NCBI RefSeq assembly: GCF_000211815.1 | Contig: NZ_GL890840.1 | Location: 18,649-82,648 of the forward strand | Length of the DNA: 64,000 bases | Source of the DNA: Moorena producens 3L | Lineage (GTDB): Bacteria > Cyanobacteriota > Cyanobacteriia > Cyanobacteriales > Coleofasciculaceae | Direction: 5' to 3' | Shown: positions 37,811-46,229 of the stretch, piece by piece | How the letters are laid out: each line of letters begins with the position of its first letter | Position numbering within the stretch: position 1 is the first letter of the stretch | The notes under the pieces: generated by a model | What the model was told of the DNA's origin: nothing | The model's input: only the letters and a program-made list of their open reading frames with translations | Database searches by the model: none | Translations under genes and position numbers: made by a program

Positions 37811-38557
37811 TCAAACTCTTTTGAGAATAGAATTCCAGTTTTTTGACCCGTTGTAGCCGTACATATCCTGATAGTAGGTATCTATCAGATACTCGTCTTC
37901 GTGGTTTTGCAACCAATCCCTCAAATCCTTCAGTTTCCGCGCTCCTTCCTCAACTTCGGCAGCATCATCCCAGTGTTTGCGCCAATAATCCCACATTGAT
38001 TGGCTCGTGTCCTCGACAATTAAGTAGTCTCCACTCTGAAAGCCATTTTGATGAAAATATTCTAGGATACCAACCAGATTGACGTGGGAGTCTTCAATCA
38101 GCAACCAAGGATGAGGCAGATCCCAAAGCATTTGACTAGGAAAGGTAGCAGCCAAGTCATTGGAATCTCCCTGCAAAAAATGCACCCGAGAGTCTTGTTT
38201 TGCTACCTCGTCTAAAAGGGAGAGATCGATATCCATCGAATAGACTCTACCTTTTATGCCAAATAGTTCCAAATGATCCGCCAACCAAATGGCACTTCCT
38301 CCGTTAAATGCACCAAGTTCGATAATCGTTTTTGGTTGGAGTTCGTGGATTAATATAGGGTAAACCCCAATTTCGGTTACGGACTTATTCAGAATTATCC
38401 CTTTCCAAGTCTGTAACATGGCATTTTCCAGCAGAGGAATCCAAGCTTCAACAGGAATATCGCATCGATCTGTTCGTTCTGAGATTTTAGCGAATCGGTT
38501 GGGTTTTAACCGTTGATTATGGTGTTGTTTTTCTTGGATAACAGTTTTATAATCCAT
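37811..38557 (-). CDS. CmcI-like SAM-dependent methyltransferase, copy 1
   Basis: A 248-residue protein of the CmcI (cephalosporin hydroxylase) methyltransferase family. The SAM-binding motif I is IIELGAFNGGSAIWLAD, the acidic second-strand residue is in YSMDIDLSLLDE, and the metal-binding-like region is LIEDSHVNLVG. It is closely related to the gene at 41346-42113 (matching ends such as YYQDMYGYNGSKNWNS), so the two are duplicates. A 5' extension of 72 codons overlaps the preceding HD gene and is not homologous; the ATG at 38557 is the better start. It is the last gene of the minus-strand cluster. Probably an O-methyltransferase; the substrate is unknown. Confidence 0.8.
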   Translation of the reverse strand: MDYKTVIQEKQHHNQRLKPNRFAKISERTDRCDIPVEAWIPLLENAMLQTWKGIILNKSVTEIGVYPILIHELQPKTIIELGAFNGGSAIWLADHLELFGIKGRVYSMDIDLSLLDEVAKQDSRVHFLQGDSNDLAATFPSQMLWDLPHPWLLIEDSHVNLVGILEYFHQNGFQSGDYLIVEDTSQSMWDYWRKHWDDAAEVEEGARKLKDLRDWLQNHEDEYLIDTYYQDMYGYNGSKNWNSILKRV

Positions 38558-38597
38558 AATTATTGTTTTAACAACTTTATTGGCAATCCTTTTTATG

Positions 38598-39149
38598 CTA
38601 AATCCTGGGTTGGCGACTGAAAATCGAATCGAGCATCGGTCGGAAATCAGACAGAGACATGGTGTCATAATTAGAGTCAAAAGATAATTGATCCCAGCGA
38701 TCGCAGAAAATAATGGTTTGCTCAAAAGCGGGATGACCTTTGAACTTGTTGCGCTCATGGCGATCGCCACCAATAAAGTGCTGAAAGTAATAGCCTTGAA
38801 ACACTTCGTGATGTTCTATCATCCAGGCATTTTCCGGAGACACATAAGGCCGTAAAATCGCGGCGGCCACTTGACCGTGATTGTAGGGCGCGAGGTCATC
38901 ACCAATATCGTGTAGCAGGGCACAAACAACCATTTCTTCATCAGCACCATCCCGGAATGCCCGAGTGGCTGTTTGTAAGCAATGTTCTAAGCGGTCTACT
39001 TGACTTCCCATCTTATGACCGCGCAAGTCTAGCAATGTTTTAACAATCCGGTCTGTCAGACTGTTTACAAGTTCTTCAAAACATTGATTCGTAAAATCCC
39101 ACTGTTCCTTAGTCAGGGTATCCATTCTTGTGTAACCCGTGATAGTCAT
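38598..39149 (-). CDS. HD-domain diiron oxygenase (PhnZ/TmpB-like)
   Basis: A 183-residue HD-domain protein. Candidate metal ligands in order are His56 (LEHCLQTA), His80-Asp81 (LLHDIGD), His91 (YNHGQVAAAILRPYVS), His113/114 (IEHHEVFQGYY) and Asp150 (FCDRWDQ). The segment LQTATRAFRDGADEEMVVCA and the HG...RPYVS block resemble PhnZ/TmpB-type mixed-valent diiron oxygenases, not phosphohydrolases. Those enzymes oxidatively cleave a hydroxylated C-P bond after a 2-oxoglutarate oxygenase has acted. It is encoded 20 bp downstream of exactly such an oxygenase. Whether this enzyme cuts C-P or C-C cannot be read from sequence. Confidence 0.75.
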   Translation of the reverse strand: MTITGYTRMDTLTKEQWDFTNQCFEELVNSLTDRIVKTLLDLRGHKMGSQVDRLEHCLQTATRAFRDGADEEMVVCALLHDIGDDLAPYNHGQVAAAILRPYVSPENAWMIEHHEVFQGYYFQHFIGGDRHERNKFKGHPAFEQTIIFCDRWDQLSFDSNYDTMSLSDFRPMLDSIFSRQPRI

Positions 39150-39168
39150 AATCCCATAATCCTATTGC

Positions 39169-40293
39169 TTATCTGTAAAAAGACTGAACCTGGTGGAAAT
39201 TCTGTCGTCCTGCAAAGTAGTTCCAATCCATATATGCTGTTTCCAGGTGTCTAGAGCCAGAACTGGCGTCAAAAGCTTTACGTCCGTGTAGAATTCGGAA
39301 ATTCTGCACTAACAAGCAGTCTCCAGGTTGCATCCGAAAACAGTATTCGTAAGCCGGTTTTTTTAGGTAGCGAAAGAATCCATAGTAAGCTTCATAAAAG
39401 CTTTCCATCTGCTCGAATGGTAAATCTAATCCCAAATTTTTGTGGCTGAAGAATATGTTAGTTACTTCCTCAGTGTCGTTTAGTTTGATAATTGGCTTTG
39501 TCTGGGAAACATAATAATCCCAGTCCTGGTAAAGTTGCCAAAAGGTGACAGGGGTTTGAGTTAAAATTTCAAAGTAGTGGGGATGATCTTGACGAAAATC
39601 CTGAGCCACACGAAAACCGTCTACTACGGTGGACTCACCCCCACAGGCTTCATTTTCTACACAATAGAGTAGTTGGACAATGGGTGGGGTAGGCAAGAAG
39701 GTGATATCGGTATGGGGTGATAAGGCATTACCCGCTGCTGAGAGAGACAAGTCTTGACCATTTGGGATAGCCTTAACTGTGGAGTAGCGTCCGTATTGAG
39801 CTAGATAGTAAATTGGTCCAATGGAAGAGACGAAAGTCTCTAACTTCTCCCAAGGCATTTTTCGCAATAGGGTAAACCCTAGGGTAGAAAGTTGATTCAT
39901 CCAGAATTCAAAAGAACCATTACTATATTCACACCACTCTGGTGGATTGGCATCTAACCAAGCTTTGTCCCAAAGTTGCTTTTCCCTAGGAGATAACCTA
40001 GGTTCCGGTTTGGGGTCGTAGGCACGACTCAGGAGCCAAGATCGGGGAAAAATACTGCGGTGGGGAGGGTCTTCATCCCAGTCAATGATGAGTTTTTCAT
40101 CTTGGAACTGCACGGATTTGGGTTTTGGCAGTTCTAGGCGATCGCTGAGATCGTTAATTTTCTGAAACGAACTAGGATGATAACACCGAGGACACAAACA
40201 ATGGTCATATAACCAGATGTAATGAAAACGCTTCCCGTCAAGGGTTAGGAAGCGATCGCTTTGAATTAACTCTTTATAGTCTAATTTCAACAT
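39169..40293 (-). CDS. Gamma-butyrobetaine hydroxylase-like Fe(II)/2-oxoglutarate dioxygenase
   Basis: A 374-residue two-domain protein. The N-terminal DUF971-type zinc module has Cys32, Cys34, Cys37 and His39 (DHCLCPRCYH). The C-terminal TauD/GBBH double-stranded beta helix has the iron ligands His194 and Asp196 (PHTDITFL) and His336 (FRILHGRKAF), with Arg348 positioned for 2-oxoglutarate. This architecture is that of gamma-butyrobetaine hydroxylase and trimethyllysine hydroxylase, and of TmpA, which acts on a trimethylammonium phosphonate. It is co-encoded with the HD oxygenase downstream, as tmpA is with tmpB. In this cluster it probably hydroxylates the assembly-line product. Confidence 0.88.
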   Translation of the reverse strand: MLKLDYKELIQSDRFLTLDGKRFHYIWLYDHCLCPRCYHPSSFQKINDLSDRLELPKPKSVQFQDEKLIIDWDEDPPHRSIFPRSWLLSRAYDPKPEPRLSPREKQLWDKAWLDANPPEWCEYSNGSFEFWMNQLSTLGFTLLRKMPWEKLETFVSSIGPIYYLAQYGRYSTVKAIPNGQDLSLSAAGNALSPHTDITFLPTPPIVQLLYCVENEACGGESTVVDGFRVAQDFRQDHPHYFEILTQTPVTFWQLYQDWDYYVSQTKPIIKLNDTEEVTNIFFSHKNLGLDLPFEQMESFYEAYYGFFRYLKKPAYEYCFRMQPGDCLLVQNFRILHGRKAFDASSGSRHLETAYMDWNYFAGRQNFHQVQSFYR

Positions 40294-40328
40294 TTGTTTT
40301 TCTGTTGCTTAGAGTTCGAGCCTAATAA

Positions 40329-40955
40329 CTAGCAAACTTTATAGGCCCAGACTTGTAAATAAATATCTGGTTCGGCTTCCGGTAGGTTAGCAAATGGCTC
40401 TCCTTTTTCAACTAACTTCCACTTCCCAGCAGCTTCTAGGGCTGCTTGCTTGTCTTTAAAATCACTATTCTGGTAATAATCGGGACGAATAGTAAAAATG
40501 ATATATCCCCCTGGCTTAGTAATACGAATTAGTTCATCAAAACCACTGCTGGGAGCATGGCCTAATGTGAACGTTCCGACGCTAATAATCCCATCAAAGG
40601 TGTCCGTTGCCAAGGCTAAAGGTTCGCCCAATATTCCTTGGTGAAGTGCGATGTAAACGTTCTTTTTTCTCGCTTCTTCCAGCATCCCTGCTGAAATATC
40701 CATTGCCTCTAGATTGCCATATCCGCGCTGATGAAGAACTTGCCCGACTAGCCCAGTTCCCGCCCCAGCATCTAATATCTTGGCTTCTTTAGAAAGATAC
40801 TTGACCAAAACCTCGACGGCGGGTTCGGGTCCGGTATAGTTTTCAGGCAACAAATCTTGCTCATACTCCTTAGCCCATACATCATACCTTTCGGCTAATT
40901 CTTGATTGTTTTGAGAACTGTATACCCAATGTACCGTATCTGTTTTTTTGCTCAT
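40329..40955 (-). CDS. Class I SAM-dependent methyltransferase, copy 1
   Basis: A 208-residue methyltransferase with motif I AKILDAGAGTGLVGQVLH and post-motif LEAMDISAGMLEEARKK. The N-terminus MSKKTDTVHWVYSSQNNQEL is nearly identical to that of the paralogue at 46230-46856, so the two are recent duplicates. It resembles the WBSCR27-like small-molecule methyltransferases. It lies 36 bp upstream of the dioxygenase gene in the same operon. An N- or O-methyl acceptor made by the assembly line is likely; the target atom is unknown. Confidence 0.85.
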   Translation of the reverse strand: MSKKTDTVHWVYSSQNNQELAERYDVWAKEYEQDLLPENYTGPEPAVEVLVKYLSKEAKILDAGAGTGLVGQVLHQRGYGNLEAMDISAGMLEEARKKNVYIALHQGILGEPLALATDTFDGIISVGTFTLGHAPSSGFDELIRITKPGGYIIFTIRPDYYQNSDFKDKQAALEAAGKWKLVEKGEPFANLPEAEPDIYLQVWAYKVC

Positions 40956-41345
40956 ACTTTTACTGAACACTATTTTCTACATTCTTAAGAGAGGTTTTAA
41001 CGTAAGTTGCTAGTTATAGCAATTCTACGACTTGTGAGGTACAAATTTCTGGTTTTTAGGGAGCAGGGAGCAGGGAGCAGGGAGCAGGGAGCAGGGAAGA
41101 GGGAAGAGATAAAAAATAATGTGTACCTCATGAGCCCTATAAACGTTATACAAAGGTTAAGTGTTAACACACACCTAAGTCCCCTTGTTCTACGCCCTTG
41201 GCGTATGCCCGAAGGGCTATAGGGGGACCAACGGGGGATCTCAAAAGATTAGGTATATAACTAGCAACTTGTGTTTTTAGTCATGAATTAGTTATACTAT
41301 CCCCCCTCATAAAACCAGGATAGCTCTGGCTTTTTATCATGCTGT
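40956..41345. repeat. Intergenic region with (GGGAGCA)n heptads
   Basis: About 390 bp between methyltransferase copy 1 and CmcI-like copy 2. It holds about five GGGAGCA units (about 41059-41096) and a palindrome-like GCCCTTGGCGTATGCCCGAAGGGC stretch near 41190. No gene is supported; short plus-strand frames are repeat-derived. Confidence 0.75.
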
Positions 41346-42113
41346 TTAGACTCTTTTCATAATTGAATTCCAACACTTTGAACCATTGTAACCAAATAAA
41401 TCTTGATAGTAAGTATCAATTCGATAATCGTTTGTATACTTTAGCAAAAAATCTTTAACACAATTATTTTTTTCTTGTTTTGCCTCTCCATTATCTTCAT
41501 CATTAAAACTTTCATTCCAATATTCCCAACCGTATAAGTTAGTATCCTCAACGATCAAGTAATCTCCTGTCTGTAAACCTTTTTGGTGAAAATATTCAAG
41601 GATTCCAACTATATTGAAGTGAGCATCTTCTATTACCAACCAAGGGTGGGGAAGTCCAGAAAGCATCTCGGCAGGAAATACTTCATCAATTTTGTAGGAA
41701 TCTCCTTCTAAAAAATGAATGCGCTCGTCTTTTTTAGCTTTTTCATCTAAAAAAGATAGATTTATATCAACCGAGTAGATCTGACCTTCAATCCCAAACA
41801 ACTGCAAATTGTCTGCTAGCCAAACTGCACTTCCACCGTTAAATGCACCAATTTCGATAATTGTTTTTGGTCGTAGTTCGTACATTAGCATCGGATAAAT
41901 AACCATTTCCATGGCGCTTTTCTGAATATGTAAATCTTTCCAATGCTGTTTGTAGCTGCTTTTGAGGAGAGTTTCCCAAACTGGTGTGGGAATATCCCCG
42001 CGCTCTTGGCGAATCTCAATACTCGCAAACCGATCTACCCTAGATAACTCTTTTTTATGAGGTTTTTCTTGGCTTAAGCTTTGATAGCCAAATATATCCT
42101 GTGCTTTTGACAT
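41346..42113 (-). CDS. CmcI-like SAM-dependent methyltransferase, copy 2
   Basis: A 255-residue paralogue of the protein at 37811-38557, with the same motif I (IIEIGAFNGGSAVWLAD), YSVDINLSFLDE and VIEDAHFNIVG. The ATG at 42113 (MSKAQDIFGYQ) is preferred over one 36 bases upstream. It is A/T-richer than its paralogue and more charged near the C-terminus. It lies just downstream of the decayed thioesterase, in the same orientation. It is probably co-transcribed with the following methyltransferase, although 390 bp of repeat DNA intervenes. Confidence 0.8.
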   Translation of the reverse strand: MSKAQDIFGYQSLSQEKPHKKELSRVDRFASIEIRQERGDIPTPVWETLLKSSYKQHWKDLHIQKSAMEMVIYPMLMYELRPKTIIEIGAFNGGSAVWLADNLQLFGIEGQIYSVDINLSFLDEKAKKDERIHFLEGDSYKIDEVFPAEMLSGLPHPWLVIEDAHFNIVGILEYFHQKGLQTGDYLIVEDTNLYGWEYWNESFNDEDNGEAKQEKNNCVKDFLLKYTNDYRIDTYYQDLFGYNGSKCWNSIMKRV

Positions 42114-42373
42114 TCTTTTTCTCCTGTTTTTTTGACCGAACGTGATCACAAATTATATCAATTCCGGCTACATTGGGATAATATTCATTCTGCTTGGGGG
42201 AACTTCCGTTCTTAGTTTACTTATCCCGCTCAGCTTTGAGCTGTTGAGCTAAAATCCGAACGTGAGGCTCCATAATCATAGTGAAATGGTTTCCGGAATA
42301 TGACACTCTAAGGATTGGGTCGCAATCTGGCTCCACCCCCAAGTTGGATCTTCTAGAGTCATTTCCTGATTAG

Positions 42374-43737
42374 TTGACACTCCCCGCCCTATAAGGACGG
42401 GGATTCTTCACTCAACGATTCGGCTTGCTGAACCTGGCCGGAACCAAGAACAGTAGAGGCTAAATCTCCTGAAGCGTTTCGGGGAACCCGACGCTACGCG
42501 AACGGGTCTATGACCCAGGTTCCGGTGTGCCCCACCGTACCCAAGGCTTGTTGGAGTATGTTGATTGCGGCGTTATGGTCTCTGTCTAACTTGCAACCAC
42601 ACTTACAGACGTGAGTCCTAGTTGACAATGACTTCTTCACTGTTTCACCGCACTCGGAGCAATTTTGGCTGGTATAGGCAGGATTCACTGCAACCGTGAC
42701 CCTGCCAAACTTAATTCCAAAATGCTCTAACCATTTCCTAAATTGATACCAACCTGCATCATTAATAGACTTGGCAAGACAATGGTTTTTAACCAGGTTA
42801 TTTACCCTTAAATCTTCATAGGCGACCAGATCGTTAGACCGGATTACGCAACGTGCCAGTCTCTTGGCATGTTCTTCACGCTGCCTACTTATTTTAAGGT
42901 GATGCCTACCTAGTCTATTGATGGCTTTCTTGCGGTTAGTTGAACCTTTCTTTTTCCGAGAAACTCGACGTTGATAAAATTTTAGTCGCTTTTCGCCTTT
43001 GCGATAAAATCTAGGGTTAGGTTCAGTATTTCCATCAGAGTCAGTATAGAACTCTTTTAGACCTACATCTAATCCTATAGTCCTTTTAGAGGGGGCTAGT
43101 TCCTCTTTCACATCAACTGCAACACAAAACTGAACATAGTAGCCATCAGCTCTTTTTACAATGCGAACTCGTTTGATTTGCTTTATATCAAAGCGCCACA
43201 AGTCCCATTTTCCTTTGAGTTTGAGCTTTCCTATGCCTTTTTTGTCCCTGAAGGTTATAGACTTCTTGTCAGGTGAAAGTTTCCATCCAGATTGCTTGTA
43301 CTCTACAGAGCGACAATGTTTTTGGAATCTAGGAAAACCTTTCTTTCCTGGTACCTTCTTCTTACAATTGTCATAAAATCGGACAATCGATGACCATGCA
43401 CGCTCAGACGCTGCCTGTCGCGCGGTTGAGTTCAGTTCATTAGCAAAAGGGAATTGTTTGGCCAGTGTTTTGCAATACTTGCTAAGGTCATACTTCCCAG
43501 TCCCTTTATTGTCCATCCATAATCTAATGCAAGAATTGCGAATGAATTTGACTGTCCGAATAGCCTCATCTATTGCAGAGTACTGACTTTCTTTACCGTA
43601 GGCTTTGAACTCAATTATGGTCACCGGATATCGACCTCCTCCGTTACTATTTTATCTTACACCATTTGGCGACAAATATCCGGGCAGACTCAAAAATAAA
43701 AAGCCGTCCTAGAAGGACGGGGCTTTAAACCCAAACT
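42374..43737 (-). mobile_element. IS200/IS605-type tnpB element, copy 2 (intact)
   Basis: An intact relative of the element at 25423-26854. The right end on the minus strand is GGCGGGGAGTGTCAA, and the left end is AGTTTGGGTTTAAAGCCCCG with a perfect CCGTCCTTCTAGGACGG hairpin (43704-43720). It is inserted within the thioesterase relic, immediately 3' of CCAAAAA, the same target flank as copy 1. No target duplication is visible, as expected for this family. No tnpA. Confidence 0.88.
42494..43624 (-). CDS. tnpB: TnpB RNA-guided endonuclease (IS605 OrfB)
   Basis: A 376-residue intact TnpB. The N-terminal helix-turn-helix and wedge region (IDEAIRTVKFIRNSCIRLWM) is followed by a split RuvC nuclease with motif I GLDVGLKEFYT, motif II VAYEDLRVNN and motif III LDRDHNAA. 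The zinc ribbon cysteines are CSECG and CKCGC. Proteins of this family are ancestors of Cas12 and use a guide RNA overlapping the 3' end and right end of the element. All catalytic acidic residues are visible, so it should be active. It is about 85-90% similar in sequence by eye to the interrupted copy at 25497-26733. Confidence 0.95.
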   Translation of the reverse strand: MTIIEFKAYGKESQYSAIDEAIRTVKFIRNSCIRLWMDNKGTGKYDLSKYCKTLAKQFPFANELNSTARQAASERAWSSIVRFYDNCKKKVPGKKGFPRFQKHCRSVEYKQSGWKLSPDKKSITFRDKKGIGKLKLKGKWDLWRFDIKQIKRVRIVKRADGYYVQFCVAVDVKEELAPSKRTIGLDVGLKEFYTDSDGNTEPNPRFYRKGEKRLKFYQRRVSRKKKGSTNRKKAINRLGRHHLKISRQREEHAKRLARCVIRSNDLVAYEDLRVNNLVKNHCLAKSINDAGWYQFRKWLEHFGIKFGRVTVAVNPAYTSQNCSECGETVKKSLSTRTHVCKCGCKLDRDHNAAINILQQALGTVGHTGTWVIDPFA

Positions 43738-44129
43738 TTTTGGTAAATAATTCCCTAAAGCACCAACCTCACTGGCTCGGAAGAAGTTAATCGGAATTGA
43801 ATCAATCTTCTGGGGTAGATAGCCAGCACTGGCTTCAGTATTAGCCTTGTAAACTGCCAGAATTCGCTTCAACTCAGTTTGACTCAACATCTGTCCAGAC
43901 TTTTGCAATTGTTCCAGGAGATAGCTCAGTTGTTCATCCCCATCTAGAGACTGAAGTATTTTTGGCGAAATCTTGAGGTTTTGACCCAAAATGCTTTCGT
44001 AAATACTGGCTAGGTTGGTTATGGACTTGGTATAGCAGAAGTCAGAAGTCCGCAAGTCAGAAGTCAGAAGTCAAACTCTTGCGCTTACTTAGGTTTGAGA
44101 CTTTTGTCATGTCCTAACTGCCCTGTCTT

Positions 44130-44173
44130 GATGCAGTCGCTCATGGGGGAAACCCCCAAGACCGCGCTGCATC
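44130..44173. repeat. Nested palindromic repeat inside the thioesterase relic
   Basis: GATGCAG (44130-44136) is inverted at 44167-44173, with the inner perfect hairpin GGGGGAAACCCCC between. A related fragment, ATGCAGTCGCTCCCAAAGCC, occurs near 61970. It is a typical dispersed palindrome and lies in DNA that replaced part of the thioesterase. A heptad tandem (GTCAGAA)n lies just to the left (about 44039-44071). Confidence 0.7.
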
Positions 44174-44362
44174 GCTGGCGACTGCTATATTATCCCATTG
44201 AGCTGCATCTTTTTCTGGAGCCGGAACCTCTACCTGATATCATGTCCGGTTGAAGACTCAATACATCGGGGTAATGGTTTTAGGTTTTAGGGTAATGGTA
44301 AAAGGGCTGATTATTCATCTAATCGCAAAAACCCTGATTGAACAGTATTTTTCAGTTCCGTG

Positions 44363-44397
44363 CCACCTGCCACCTGCCACCTACCACCTGCCACCTA
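44363..44397. repeat. Heptameric tandem repeat (CCACCTG)n
   Basis: Five tandem copies of CCACCTG/CCACCTA (35 bp) interrupt the decayed thioesterase between its nucleophile and lid segments. Same 7-bp periodicity as the other tandem repeats in the window. Confidence 0.85.
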
Positions 44398-44611
44398 ACA
44401 CCTTAGACTTTTGTGATGATTAATTATCCGGATTTTATATGAATTCCATAATGGCCAGCAAAGATACTTCCTGTCCTTGATTCCGTAATTGTTGAGCCAT
44501 CTCAAATGCGACTTTTCCCCCGAAAGAATGACCACCTAGTAGATAGGGTCCGTTGGGTTGAACTGCTTGTAGGGCTTTAATATGGTGGGCAGCAATTACC
44601 AATTCTTTTTA

Positions 44612-45394
44612 TTACCATAGAGACCCCGCAGATACAGTTAGCTCCTGCATTGTCATACCAACTGCTTCATCTCGGCAGAGGAAAGCAGCTAGTTCGCCAA
44701 TTTCTTGAGGCTGTATGATCCTTTTCTGGGGGTAGCTCTGCTTAACTTCTTCAAAATATTCCGCAAAACTTCGACCTTCAGATTCAGCAAACTCTCTCAT
44801 CGCGTTTTTGCCAAGCTCCGTTTCTACCCAACCCGGACTAATGGCATTGCAGGATACCCCATGAGGCGCTCCTTCTAAAGCCACACAACGAGTTAGCCCA
44901 ACCACTGCTGCTTTAGAAGCACAATAGGCAGGAACATTAGGATTACCAACTGAGGCAGCAGTAGAAGCAATGTTGATAATGCGACCCCACTTGCGTTCGA
45001 TCATTCCTGGTAAACAAAACTTGATCGTACGATAAATACCATTGAGATTAACATCAATAATACGATACCAGTCTTGATCAGGATGCTCGCATATTTTATG
45101 CAGGTAGGTTATTCCAGCAGCATTAACCAGAATATCGACTTTACCAAAAGTTTTGAATACATTATTGCAAAAAGTCTCAACTGAATCACTAGAAGAGACA
45201 TCTAGGGTCATTGCTAAAGCCTTAACCCCCTTTGCCTCAATTTCTGTTTGGCAAGAACTTTTCTCAGCGGAGCGGGAGCCAATGGCTACGTTAGCCCCAA
45301 TTTCTGCTAAAGCAAGAGCGACGGCTTTACCTATACCCGATGTACCGCCGGTTACTATTGCTACGCGACCTTGTAAAAATTTTTCTTTATTCAT
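44612..45394 (-). CDS. Short-chain dehydrogenase/reductase (3-hydroxybutyrate dehydrogenase-like)
   Basis: A 260-residue classical SDR. The cofactor glycine motif TGGTSGIG is near residue 16, NAAGI near residue 90, the catalytic Ser in IINIASTAAS, and Tyr/Lys in PAYCASKAA. The overall sequence resembles D-beta-hydroxybutyrate dehydrogenases (WYRIIDVNLNGIYRTIKFCLP, ISPGWVETEL). It could oxidise or reduce a beta-hydroxy acid released by the assembly line; that is inference. It overlaps the neighbourhood tightly, starting 13 bp after the sulfotransferase stop, and ends just where the thioesterase relic begins. Confidence 0.9.
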   Translation of the reverse strand: MNKEKFLQGRVAIVTGGTSGIGKAVALALAEIGANVAIGSRSAEKSSCQTEIEAKGVKALAMTLDVSSSDSVETFCNNVFKTFGKVDILVNAAGITYLHKICEHPDQDWYRIIDVNLNGIYRTIKFCLPGMIERKWGRIINIASTAASVGNPNVPAYCASKAAVVGLTRCVALEGAPHGVSCNAISPGWVETELGKNAMREFAESEGRSFAEYFEEVKQSYPQKRIIQPQEIGELAAFLCRDEAVGMTMQELTVSAGSLW

Positions 45395-45406
45395 ATTGCT
45401 ATCCCA

Positions 45407-46171
45407 TTAAATTGCGAAATGATAAAGCTCTTCATAAACTTTCTGCGCTCCCTCAAGCATCCCGAAATCTTCAGGACGAATTTGCACTTTTTTTTGAGTT
45501 GGTGGCACAATCCAACTGCTACCGTCTAGAGTTTTATACCATTTAGCTCGACTCTCCATTTCATCAGGCTGACATTCCCTCCATTTATCCTCATTAAAAC
45601 TCAACATTTGGGGGTCAAACTTAACTCCTATGCGTTGGCAATATTCGGTCAAAACTTTTTGGGTATGGCGACGGAAGGAATTAGCTTCAACAAGGATTGG
45701 TTTCTGTTTTAATTGCTTAGTTACTATTTGCCACATTTGTTTCAAGGCATCAAAACCAAACTCTTCATTTGTAGGAGACTCATTTACCCGATACCAGGAA
45801 GCCATTACCTGCTGAGGATGACGCACAATGAAAGTATTGATCGCAGAAGCGAGAAAATCCTGAGGGATGTATGGCAGTCCTTGGTAAGCCATCTCTTTCA
45901 TAAAAACTAGAGGAGCTGCCTCCGCCTTTGATTTTATTTCTTCAAGTACCTGAGTAGGTTGGTAATCTTGGCGCTGTTCACAATCGCCAAAGCGATTGGA
46001 ACGCCGCCATTTGCTGAAGTAATAAACATCAAGGAATGGTTCATCAATGATTGCTGTATCTGGGCGTTGTGAAAAAGTTCTCTCGAAGGCGGTTGATACA
46101 GATCTAGGTGTAGCCCATAATACCACAATTTTGGGTTTATTTACCAAATTGTTAAGGTTTTGATAGTTCAT
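45407..46171 (-). CDS. Sulfotransferase-family protein
   Basis: A 254-residue P-loop sulfotransferase-like protein. The PAPS 5'-phosphosulfate loop is in VVLWATPRSVSTAFERTF near residue 20, and the 3'-phosphate-binding element is near IVRHPQQVMASWYRVNE. There is no signal peptide. The ATG at 46171 is preferred; a GTG at 46225, four bases after the preceding stop, is possible. It belongs to the broad family of soluble sulfotransferases often annotated only generally. Next to a module with ketoreductase and thioesterase it could sulfate the beta-hydroxyl group. It is the second gene after the assembly-line gene. Confidence 0.82.
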   Translation of the reverse strand: MNYQNLNNLVNKPKIVVLWATPRSVSTAFERTFSQRPDTAIIDEPFLDVYYFSKWRRSNRFGDCEQRQDYQPTQVLEEIKSKAEAAPLVFMKEMAYQGLPYIPQDFLASAINTFIVRHPQQVMASWYRVNESPTNEEFGFDALKQMWQIVTKQLKQKPILVEANSFRRHTQKVLTEYCQRIGVKFDPQMLSFNEDKWRECQPDEMESRAKWYKTLDGSSWIVPPTQKKVQIRPEDFGMLEGAQKVYEELYHFAI

Positions 46172-46229
46172 CAAAAAAAAAAACGCTTTCCCTACTATTT
46201 TTAGATGATTTATTGTTGATATCACGCTC

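Larger units (their letters stand above)
42217..44602 (-). pseudogene. Decayed type I thioesterase domain, split by an IS element
   Basis: Three fragments on the minus strand match successive parts of the thioesterase at the end of the large NRPS/PKS. At 44602-44445 are HHIKALQAVQPNGPYLLGGH and the GHSFGGKVAFEMAQQL nucleophile region. At 44055-43740 is the lid (ILGQNLKIS..., YKANTEASAGYLPQKI, FFRASEVGALGNYLP). At 42373-42217 is the end (LEDPTWGW, then after a frameshift GNHFTMIMEPH...LAQQLK and a stop). A 1.36-kb IS lies within the lid/end junction, and about 390 bp of repeat DNA replaces a middle segment. It is a second, dead copy of the release domain, presumably the remnant of a duplicated assembly-line end. 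Confidence 0.88.

Noticed and set aside
38558..38773. 72-codon N-terminal extension of CmcI-like copy 1
   Set aside because: Overlaps the HD oxygenase gene, has no counterpart in the paralogue, and a good ATG exists at 38557.
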